DNA from: Parvularcula sp039822105
GTDB taxonomy: Bacteria > Pseudomonadota > Alphaproteobacteria > Caulobacterales > Parvularculaceae
Assembly (NCBI GenBank): GCA_039822105.1
Contig: JBCBMW010000011.1
Location: forward strand, 1 to 64,000
Length of the DNA: 64,000 nucleotides
Direction: 5' to 3'
The first letter of the stretch is position 1. Every line of letters starts with the position of its first letter. The notes beneath the pieces were generated by a model. It did not search any database, had not been told where the DNA came from, and saw nothing but the letters and a program-made list of their open reading frames with translations. A program made the translations under genes and the position numbers. Shown here in pieces: positions 8,107 to 14,592 of this stretch.

Positions 8107-8136
8107 CCAGTATGTAAATGCAGATTTACATACTGG
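8107..8136. promoter_or_regulatory. TetR operator 2 (extended perfect palindrome)
   Basis: Arms CCAGTATGTAAAT (8107-8119) and ATTTACATACTGG (8124-8136) are perfect inverted copies around GCAG. The inner 18 bp (8113-8130) match operator 1. The right arm ends 13 bases before the rhodanese start and runs into its GGAG ribosome site, so binding here would block the rhodanese promoter or initial transcription. Confidence 0.8.
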
Positions 8137-8149
8137 AGACCGTGCCACG

Positions 8150-8992
8150 ATGCCCGCACCGATGCCCCCGTCGCCCGTTGTTGATACCGATTGGTTGGCC
8201 GCAAACATTGAGAATGAGCGGTTGCGTGTGATTGAGGTCGATACTGATCCTGGAAGGTTCGACCTGGGGCGTTTGCCCCATTCAGTCTTTTGGCCCGCTA
8301 TGTCGTTGCTTGATGACGGAATGCGGACACTCTCTGACCCTGGCCTTCTGTCCCGGAAGTTTGGCGATGCCGGGGTTGATCCGGACACCACGGTTGTCGC
8401 CGTTCATGGGCAGTACAGAGCGACGTCGGGGTGGCTCTATTGGTTCATGAAGCGCATTGGGCATCGACGCGTTTGTGTCCTTGATGGCGGGCGGGAAAAA
8501 TGGGTGGCTGAGGGGCGTTCGCTTGAAACTGTCGCCGCAGACGTGGAGCCGACGCGATACCCATCGCCTGTGATGGATGCGTCTGCGTCCGCAACGTTTG
8601 ATGACGCAAAGTCCGCGATTGATCAGCCCGATACCGTGCTCCTCGATGTGCGGACGCCTGCGGAGTATTCAGGTGAAGTCTACTTACAAGCTCCACCCAA
8701 ACCGGGAGAGATTGCTGGCCACATCCCCGGGGCGACGCATCTCTCCTATGAAGCTGTCCACAACGACGATGGGACATTTAAGTCTGTAGAGGAACTGAAA
8801 GAACTCTTCGAGCGGCACGGCGTCACCGAGAACAAAGCCATACTTCCCTATTGCGCGGTTGGTGCACGATCGGCGCATATTTGGTTCGCGCTCACCCAGC
8901 TTCTTGGATATCCCAACGTGCGCAACTATCACGGATCTTGGCGGGAATGGAGCACCGTTCCCGGTGCCCCTGTCGCTCGTGAGCTCAGCTAG
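8150..8992 (+). CDS. Two-domain rhodanese (sulfurtransferase)
   Basis: 280 residues with tandem rhodanese domains, as in thiosulfate or 3-mercaptopyruvate sulfurtransferases. The N-terminal domain (about 10-130) has VHGQYRATSG where a cysteine loop would be and is therefore the inactive partner. The C-terminal domain (about 145-275) carries LLDVRTPAEYSGEV, GHIPGAT and the catalytic-type loop CAVGARS with Cys235. The loop is unlike the classic CRxGxT/R loop, so the donor is unclear. ATG at 8150 has GGAG upstream; an upstream in-frame ATG at 8033 lies inside tetR. Probably repressed by the divergent TetR. Confidence 0.88.
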   Translation: MPAPMPPSPVVDTDWLAANIENERLRVIEVDTDPGRFDLGRLPHSVFWPAMSLLDDGMRTLSDPGLLSRKFGDAGVDPDTTVVAVHGQYRATSGWLYWFMKRIGHRRVCVLDGGREKWVAEGRSLETVAADVEPTRYPSPVMDASASATFDDAKSAIDQPDTVLLDVRTPAEYSGEVYLQAPPKPGEIAGHIPGATHLSYEAVHNDDGTFKSVEELKELFERHGVTENKAILPYCAVGARSAHIWFALTQLLGYPNVRNYHGSWREWSTVPGAPVARELS

Positions 8993-9495
8993 CTGATGGC
9001 CCCTGCGCCCTTGATCCGTGCCCAAAGGGCGGCCGCTAAGAACAGTCCCACGCCGAAGAGCAGGTGGCTGATGAGGCTCTTGAGCCGAGCGGCCCAAGGG
9101 TCGGGCGTCAGGCTGGCAGCGATCCCGAGGCCCATGCCCGGTTGCATGAGGACAAACGGGAACACGACCGTGACAGCGCCGAAGATCAGTGCGGGGATGA
9201 GCGTCGGTTGCTCAGTCCATTTCTCGCCCATCGATGCGATGAAGCCCAAGGCGAACATGACGCCGATGGCGTAGTGAGCGCCCCAGCCCAGGATCACCTC
9301 ACCAGGAATGGGCGCCGCCGCCTTGATGGATGTGTGGCTGAAAACGCCCCGCCCCATATGGCCGATCCAGCGGCCCACAAGGGGATAGTTGGGCAGCGGC
9401 TGCGAGAGAAACATCCTGCGAAGAAGGCTTGTGGCATCGAGGATCATGGTTGCGCCCATGCCAATGATGAAGGCTGATCGAAGCATGTCACCCAT
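8989..9495 (-). CDS. DUF2938-family integral membrane protein
   Basis: 168 residues with about four transmembrane helices (roughly residues 3-22, 70-88, 100-125 and 140-160), matching the DUF2938 family in segments such as GMGATMILDATSLLRR and GHMGRGVF, then GWGAHYAIGVMFA. Function unknown. AAGGAGG lies five bases before ATG 9495. The start overlaps the stop of the upstream methyltransferase gene (ATGGGTGA), so they are co-translated. Its stop overlaps the 3' end of the convergent rhodanese gene by four bases. Confidence 0.85.
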   Translation of the reverse strand: MGDMLRSAFIIGMGATMILDATSLLRRMFLSQPLPNYPLVGRWIGHMGRGVFSHTSIKAAAPIPGEVILGWGAHYAIGVMFALGFIASMGEKWTEQPTLIPALIFGAVTVVFPFVLMQPGMGLGIAASLTPDPWAARLKSLISHLLFGVGLFLAAALWARIKGAGAIS

Positions 9496-10348
9496 GGCTG
9501 CCTCCTTGGACCAGCGCCTTGCTACGGCGTCCTGTGATGACCCAGCATGCGGCATCGAACTGGAGAGTGTCTCCGTCGCGGAACGGAGCAAAAGCGGGGA
9601 TCGTCTCCTCGATCACGCGCGCCTTTTCGTCTTCAGAATTGTCCGTCAGTGCACGGCTGAGAGGCCCAGCGTTTCTCAGGAAAGGCTCAAGGTCTGTGTG
9701 CTTCATCGTGCAGGGAACATCGACAGCCTCAAATGCGAGGTCATTCCATCCTGCCCCCGCCAGGAGGTCGCTGACCTTCGCCTGATCTGCAAACCCAAAC
9801 TGCCCAGGGGCGTCGTGGGCGCGGGGGGTGAGCCCTGGCACGAGATCGGTCGCATGTCGCTCCGCAGCCGTCATAAAAGGATTGTCTTCGGCTGATCGCC
9901 ACACAATGAGGGTCAGCGGCGCTCCGGGACGGGCACTGCCCGCAAGGTTCCGAAACGCACGCCGCGCATCATCAAAAAACATCACCCCGAAGCGAGAGCA
10001 GACAACATCAAAGGTTTCTGGCTCGAACTCATAGGTTTCCGCGTCGGCCAGCAAAAACCGCGCGCCCGTCGGGTCGTCAGCCTCAAGAGCATGCGCTGCA
10101 TCAATCATTGCATCGGAGATGTCGATCCCCACGACGGCGCAAGACGACCCTGCCGCCAGGGCCAGCGCTCTTGTCGTCTCCCCGGTGCCGCACCCAACAT
10201 CGAGCACGGCTGATTGGGGCGGGACCAGCGTCCTCTCGGTCAGAAGGTCGCCGATGGGCCCCAAAAGGTCGCTCATGATGGTTTGGATACTCGCCCAGCT
10301 TTGCCCGCTCTTGGCGGCCCAGTTGGTGCTTGAGAGTTCGCGGCTCAT
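9488..10348 (-). CDS. Class I SAM-dependent methyltransferase
   Basis: 286 residues with a standard class I methyltransferase core: motif I VLDVGCGTGETTRAL at about 48-62, the acidic end of strand 2 in VVGIDISDAMI, and motif IV-like DVVCSRFGVMFF. Methyltransf_11/25-type; the substrate is unknown. It heads an operon with the DUF2938 gene. It is divergent from a MerR regulator. On its strand, TTGACC (10413-10408) and CACACT (10388-10383) are separated by 19 bases that contain a dyad, which is the layout of promoters that MerR proteins activate by DNA distortion. Confidence 0.88.
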   Translation of the reverse strand: MSRELSSTNWAAKSGQSWASIQTIMSDLLGPIGDLLTERTLVPPQSAVLDVGCGTGETTRALALAAGSSCAVVGIDISDAMIDAAHALEADDPTGARFLLADAETYEFEPETFDVVCSRFGVMFFDDARRAFRNLAGSARPGAPLTLIVWRSAEDNPFMTAAERHATDLVPGLTPRAHDAPGQFGFADQAKVSDLLAGAGWNDLAFEAVDVPCTMKHTDLEPFLRNAGPLSRALTDNSEDEKARVIEETIPAFAPFRDGDTLQFDAACWVITGRRSKALVQGGSHG

Positions 10349-10382
10349 GTCGGCCTCCTTGCCGTGGTCAGGGTTTTGATGC

Positions 10383-10413
10383 AGTGTGCCACCTCAAGTC
10401 AGCTTGAGGTCAA
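10383..10413 (-). promoter_or_regulatory. MerR-type promoter with 19-bp spacer and dyad operator
   Basis: The perfect dyad ACCTCAAGTCAGCTTGAGGT (10391-10410; 8-base arms, 4-base centre) lies between a minus-strand -35 (TTGACC, 10413-10408) and -10 (CACACT, 10388-10383) with a 19-base spacer. Overlong spacers carrying a dyad are the hallmark of MerR-family activation. From memory, the dyad is almost the E. coli soxS SoxR box. Its right half also supplies the GAGGT ribosome site of the divergent merR gene, suggesting autoregulation. Confidence 0.75.
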
Positions 10414-10416
10414 GTC

Positions 10417-10857
10417 TTGAATTTACTGGATATCGGCGACGTCCGCGCTCGCACGGGCCTGAGCGCTTCGGCTTTACGTTACTACGAGGAACGCGGATTG
10501 ATCGAAGCTGCTGGGCGGCGCGGTTTGCGGCGGCTTTACACGGAGGATGTTGTCGATCGCCTGGGCCTCATCACCCTTGCGAAGGCCGCAGGGTTTAGCC
10601 TCGAAGAGATCGCTGCGTTGGGGCCGCCACAAAAGGGTGAGCCCCTGGACCGCGATGTGATGGCATCGCGTGCGGGCGAGCTCCGTGGTCTGTCAAAGCG
10701 CCTCCTCGCGATGGCCGATGCGCTCGAGCATGCGGCCGCCTGTCCGGAGGAGAACCATTGGCAGTGCGCGAAGTTTTGCCGCTTGGTCAAGCTGGCCAAT
10801 CGCGGGGCGTTTCATCCCCCGGCCGCAACAGGCGCGCGGCCAAGAATGAGCGTCTAG
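10417..10857 (+). CDS. MerR-family transcriptional regulator
   Basis: 146 residues. The N-terminal MerR winged helix is clear (IGDVRARTGLSASALRYYEE, then RGLIEAAGRRGLRR), with the family LITLAKAAGFSLEEIAAL segment and then a dimerisation helix. The C-terminus has Cys109, Cys117 and Cys121 (CPEENHWQCAKFC), a CPxxxHxxC-like tail seen in a widespread MerR subgroup. It lacks SoxR's CxxCxC cluster. TTG at 10417 is the likely start, six bases after GAGGT. Likely target: the divergent methyltransferase-DUF2938 operon. Confidence 0.88.
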   Translation: MNLLDIGDVRARTGLSASALRYYEERGLIEAAGRRGLRRLYTEDVVDRLGLITLAKAAGFSLEEIAALGPPQKGEPLDRDVMASRAGELRGLSKRLLAMADALEHAAACPEENHWQCAKFCRLVKLANRGAFHPPAATGARPRMSV

Positions 10858-10916
10858 GGCGTGCCGCTGGTCTGGCGATGCGCACGACGCTTGCCGTAGG
10901 ACCGGCTGTGCGGGAT

Positions 10917-10943
10917 CATGAGGCCATCCGAAAGGGCCTCATG
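10917..10943 (+). repeat. Hairpin directly before the enoyl-CoA hydratase start
   Basis: Perfect 9-bp arms CATGAGGCC and GGCCTCATG enclose a 9-base loop (ATCCGAAAG). The structure ends two bases before ATG 10946, and the only ribosome-site-like stretch (GAAAGGG) is half in the loop and half in the stem. No T-run follows, so it is more likely to modulate translation than to terminate transcription. Confidence 0.5.
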
Positions 10944-10945
10944 TT

Positions 10946-11713
10946 ATGACCGTATCCTACGAAACCGATGGACCCGTGGCCGTTGTCACGATCAACCGTC
11001 CGGAGCGGCGCAACGCGGTCGACAACGCGACGGCCCAGGCGCTCTACGATGCCTTCAAAGCGTTTGATGCCGACGAGGCGCTGTCGGCGGCGATCCTCAC
11101 GGGCGCGGGCGGCGCGTTTTGTGCGGGTGCTGATCTCCGTGCGCTCGCTGAGGGTGAGGAGAAGCCCGTTCTTGAGGAGGGTGACTACGCCCCTATGGGC
11201 CCCTCGCGTTTGCGCCTGTCCAAGCCGGTGATTGCGGCGATTGAAGGCCCAGCCGTGGCGGGAGGGCTGGAGCTCGCGTTGTGGGCCGATATGCGGGTGG
11301 CCGGACGTTCGGCTGTCTTTGGCGTTTACTGTCGACGTTTTGGGGTGCCACTCATCGATCTTGGAACGATCCGCCTGCCGCGTTTGATTGGTCAGTCGCG
11401 CGCCGCCGACATGATCCTCACCGGTCGGCCAGTCGACGCTGACGAAGCCTTGAGCTTTGGTCTGGCGAACCGCGTTGTGGACGACGGTGAAGCCCTCAAT
11501 GCTGCAAAGGTCTTAGCCCATCAGATCGCCGCCTTTCCGCAGCTCTGCATGCGGAACGACCGGCAGTCGATGTTTGAGCAGTGGGACCTGCCCGAACAAC
11601 AGGCGATCGAGAACGAGATCCGCCGCGGCCTTGAGACGATCCGGTCTGGAGAGACGCTGAGCGGCGCGACCGCCTTCTCCGGCGGCAAGGGGCGCCACGG
11701 AAGCTTCGATTAA
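10946..11713 (+). CDS. Enoyl-CoA hydratase/isomerase (crotonase family)
   Basis: 255 residues, the normal size for a crotonase. Segments recognised are VVTINRPERRNAVDN at the N-terminus, the oxyanion-hole stretch GAGGAFCAGADLRAL, AIEGPAVAGGLELALWADMR with a catalytic-position glutamate, and LIGQSRAADMILTGRPVDADEA near the C-terminus. Probable cytosolic hydration of enoyl-CoA esters in beta-oxidation or a related pathway; exact substrate unknown. It follows merR by 88 bp. A 9-bp hairpin immediately upstream of the ATG may restrict translation. Confidence 0.9.
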   Translation: MTVSYETDGPVAVVTINRPERRNAVDNATAQALYDAFKAFDADEALSAAILTGAGGAFCAGADLRALAEGEEKPVLEEGDYAPMGPSRLRLSKPVIAAIEGPAVAGGLELALWADMRVAGRSAVFGVYCRRFGVPLIDLGTIRLPRLIGQSRAADMILTGRPVDADEALSFGLANRVVDDGEALNAAKVLAHQIAAFPQLCMRNDRQSMFEQWDLPEQQAIENEIRRGLETIRSGETLSGATAFSGGKGRHGSFD

Positions 11714-11976
11714 TCCGTTGGGCGATCATTGTCGCTTTGCACCGTTGGTTTTGGGCCAGTGGGCCTGACCGGGCAGGCGGCCTCGCTTCCAAATTTTGCA
11801 GACAGTTCAACCTTGTGAAGCGCGTCCTATCGGCGGCCAAAACCTGCCACTAACCTCGCGGAGAGGGGGCTCGTGGGTGGGCTCAGCCGTGAAACAGAAG
11901 CGGGGCAGCTGGCCAAGCGCTTGACAGAGCGCGATAAGTCAAGTACTGACCCGTCAGTCAATAAAGTGGGACTGCC
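11714..11976. other. Intergenic control region of the RND efflux operon
   Basis: 263 bases with no credible gene. The first half holds nothing I can assign. The last 60 bases carry a consensus TTGACA (11921-11926) and a perfect 14-bp palindrome. No intrinsic terminator with a T-run was found for the upstream hydratase gene. Confidence 0.6.
11945..11958. promoter_or_regulatory. Palindromic operator at the RND efflux promoter
   Basis: ACTGACCCGTCAGT is a perfect inverted repeat (6-base arms, CC centre) located 18 bases after a consensus TTGACA, that is, over the expected -10 region, and 18 bases ahead of the GTG start of the outer-membrane factor gene. The TetR encoded as the last gene of this cluster is the natural candidate to bind it. 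The -10 itself is poor (TACTGA). Confidence 0.6.
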
Positions 11977-13401
11977 GTGCGCATCCGTCTGTCGTTGTTT
12001 TTTGCGCTCGGTCTCGCGGGCTGTATCTCGTCGCCGCGTTATGAGGCGCCCGATCTTGTTGCCGCTGTTGAGGGGTCGGAGAGGTTCCTCCAAGCCCAGG
12101 CCGAAGCGAGCCGTGATCGCGACAGCGCAGTGCGCTGGTGGCTGAGTATTGGCGGTCAGGAGCTTGATCGTCTGGTGGTCGATCTTCTTGCGACCAGCCC
12201 CGACCTTGAGGCAGCGCGGGCAAGGGTGGGTCAGTCCCGCGCCTTGTCCCGACAAGCCTTTGCGGGCCGGCTGCCCGTCATCAACGGCAGTGCGGACTCA
12301 GGCCAGTTGAAGCTGATCGAACCGGTGGACGAGCCGTTCGCGGAAACTTCCACTTTGTCCGTGACCGGAAGTTGGGAGCTCGACATCTTTGGCAAGCTGC
12401 GGGCGGCCGATCGCGCGGCCCGTCTGCGTGCAGATGCGGCGATCCTTGGGCAAGCCGATCTTGAGCGTTCGTTGATTGCTGAGACGGCGCGGCTTTACGT
12501 TGGCGCGTGGGCGCTGCGTGAACGCCTACGGATTGCCGAGGCTCTCGCCACGAGCTTTGAGGAGACGGCGAACCTCACGGGACAACGCTACCGCACAGGG
12601 TCCCGCACCCTTGGCGCGCTGGATGTTCAGATTGCTCGCCAAAACGCTTTTTCTTCCGCAAGCGACGTACCGGCGATCGCGGCGCAGTATCAAACGCAGT
12701 TGCAGGCGATCGATGTGCTTCTCGGCCGGTTGCCCGGAACCACTGTCTTGCGGTTCGAGCCAGCACCAAATCTGCGGACACTGTCCGACGTCTCTGTCGG
12801 TGCGCCAGCTGATCTCCTCCTTGAAAGGCCGGACGTGGCCCTGGCTGAGGCTGAGTTCCGTGCGGGCCTCGCTGATTTGGGTGTTGCGCGTGCGGAGCTT
12901 CTTCCCTCGTTCTCTTTGACTGCAGCGCTGACGGAAACCACCAGTCCTGCGAACTTCCTCGGCTCCGAGACCTTGATCGCCACCTATGCGGGCGAGGTGG
13001 TTGCGCCGATCTTTGACGGCGGTCGCCGCCGGGCCGAGGTCCGGCGCGCCCGGGCTGCCACCGATGAACTGGCCGCTAGCTTCGCATCAGCTGCTGTGAC
13101 CGCGCTCAACGATATGGAAACAGCGCTGATTCAAGAGCGTGCGACCACGGAGGAGTTGGAACTTCGCCGCTCCTCCTTAGAGGCAGCGCGCCTTTCCGAT
13201 CAGATCGCATCGGAGCGCTACGTCGCCGGGCAAGTCTCGCTGATCACCTTGCTTGAGACGCGCCGTTCACTGAACACCGCGCGACAATCAGAGGTGACAG
13301 CCACCGAGTCCCGGCTCAACGCCAGGATCTCTCTTTACGAGGCGCTTGGTGGTGATTGGTTCCCGCCGAAACCTGACGGCAAAGGAAGGACAGACTCGTG
13401 A
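11977..13401 (+). CDS. RND efflux outer-membrane factor lipoprotein (NodT/TolC-like)
   Basis: 474 residues. A signal peptide ends in the lipobox LAGC (Cys at about 16), followed by two OEP repeats of the NodT/OprM type. Recognisable stretches are WELDIFGKLRAADRAARL in repeat 1, DLLLERPDVALAEAEFRAGL between repeats, and APIFDGGRRRAEVRRARA in repeat 2. It forms the outer-membrane channel of a tripartite pump. GTG is the start. The stop overlaps the start of the adaptor gene (TGATG). First gene of a four-gene operon. Confidence 0.93.
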   Translation: MRIRLSLFFALGLAGCISSPRYEAPDLVAAVEGSERFLQAQAEASRDRDSAVRWWLSIGGQELDRLVVDLLATSPDLEAARARVGQSRALSRQAFAGRLPVINGSADSGQLKLIEPVDEPFAETSTLSVTGSWELDIFGKLRAADRAARLRADAAILGQADLERSLIAETARLYVGAWALRERLRIAEALATSFEETANLTGQRYRTGSRTLGALDVQIARQNAFSSASDVPAIAAQYQTQLQAIDVLLGRLPGTTVLRFEPAPNLRTLSDVSVGAPADLLLERPDVALAEAEFRAGLADLGVARAELLPSFSLTAALTETTSPANFLGSETLIATYAGEVVAPIFDGGRRRAEVRRARAATDELAASFASAAVTALNDMETALIQERATTEELELRRSSLEAARLSDQIASERYVAGQVSLITLLETRRSLNTARQSEVTATESRLNARISLYEALGGDWFPPKPDGKGRTDS

Positions 13402-14588
13402 TGGACGATCGTGAAACCGATAAGCAGCGCAATCCTATTGTTGGTGCGTTTCTAGGCAGTCTGCAACTCGCTTTGGTCGTGGGTGTCTTGGTCGCGGCCC
13501 TGGCTCTCAACCGCATTTTGGTGCTCGCTGGTGGTCAGAACGCGCCCGAACCTGCGCCAGTTCGTCCGGCCCTCGTCAGTGTGATTACCCCTGAACCTCA
13601 AACAGAGACCCTTGTCATCACTGAGACGGGGACCGTTGAGCCGCGGACGGAGCTTTCGATCACGCCGCAGGTTGGTGGCCGTGTCATCTCCGTTTCAGCA
13701 AACTTTGGCGCGGGCCGAGCCTTTGGCCCCGGCGAGGTTTTGTTCGCGATCGATCAAGAGGACTATCGCCTCCGCTTGCGGCAGGCCGAGGCGGATCTGC
13801 GGACGGCTGAGAGCAGTCTAGCTCTAGAGCAGGCTGAAGCGGTGTCGGCCACCCGAGAATGGACACTGATCAATCCAGAAGAACCAGCGCCGCCGCTGGT
13901 CGCACGGGTCCCTCAACTGGCTCAGGCGCGCGCCTCTGTCGATGTTGCGGCCGCCGCGGTTGATGACGCTCGGCTGGCACTCAAGCGCACGGAGTTCTCG
14001 TTTCCTTTTGCTGGACGTGTGCTGACGACAACGGTGGAGCAGGGTCTGACCGTTGCTGCCAACCAGTCCTACGGCACGGTCTATAGCGAGGACGGCGTCG
14101 AAGTTGTGATCGCCCTGGCGCCAAGTGACCTCGAGGCGCTTGAGCCAGCCGAGGGCAGGAGCGCCGTCGTCACCGGGCGCGTGGGCGCTCGCGGGATGAG
14201 CGTTGCCGCCACTGTCACCCGGGTTGAAGGCGCGCTTGATCCCCGGTCTCGTCTGGTCGGCCTCGTCTTGGGTTTTGAGGACCAGGCCCCGTTCTTGCCG
14301 AGAAGTTTTGTCTCTGCAGAGATCAGTGGTCCGCAGCTTGAGAACATTTTCGTTCTTCCGCCTTCCGCCGTAAGCGCAGCAGGGCGGGTGTGGATCGTCG
14401 TGGATGAGCGCCTCTCACGCCGTCAGATCGATATCATCGCCCGCACCGACACGAAGGTTCTCGCTCAAATCTTCGAAGTCGCTGACGGGGTCGTCACCAC
14501 GCCTCCCGCCGGCGCACGGGAAGGTCAGGCGGTGCGGATCGCTGACGACGATCGCGGTCCAGTGACAACAGCCCTGGCGGCGGAGTGA
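13401..14588 (+). CDS. RND efflux periplasmic adaptor (MFP/HlyD family)
   Basis: 395 residues with one N-terminal membrane anchor (about residues 17-40) and the membrane-fusion layout: lipoyl-like half motifs around TETGTVEPRTELSITPQVGG and FSFPFAGRVLTTTVEQGL, flanking a helical hairpin rich in A/E/R. It joins the inner-membrane pump to the outer-membrane factor. ATG at 13401 overlaps the preceding stop by one base; GTG at 13398 is the alternative. The next gene starts four bases after its stop. Confidence 0.92.
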   Translation: MDDRETDKQRNPIVGAFLGSLQLALVVGVLVAALALNRILVLAGGQNAPEPAPVRPALVSVITPEPQTETLVITETGTVEPRTELSITPQVGGRVISVSANFGAGRAFGPGEVLFAIDQEDYRLRLRQAEADLRTAESSLALEQAEAVSATREWTLINPEEPAPPLVARVPQLAQARASVDVAAAAVDDARLALKRTEFSFPFAGRVLTTTVEQGLTVAANQSYGTVYSEDGVEVVIALAPSDLEALEPAEGRSAVVTGRVGARGMSVAATVTRVEGALDPRSRLVGLVLGFEDQAPFLPRSFVSAEISGPQLENIFVLPPSAVSAAGRVWIVVDERLSRRQIDIIARTDTKVLAQIFEVADGVVTTPPAGAREGQAVRIADDDRGPVTTALAAE

Positions 14589-14592
14589 TCGG

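Noticed and set aside
10417..10857. SoxR identity for the MerR regulator
   Set aside because: The operator looks SoxR-like, but the protein lacks the C-x2-C-x-C-x5-C cluster-binding motif, so only MerR-family is supported.
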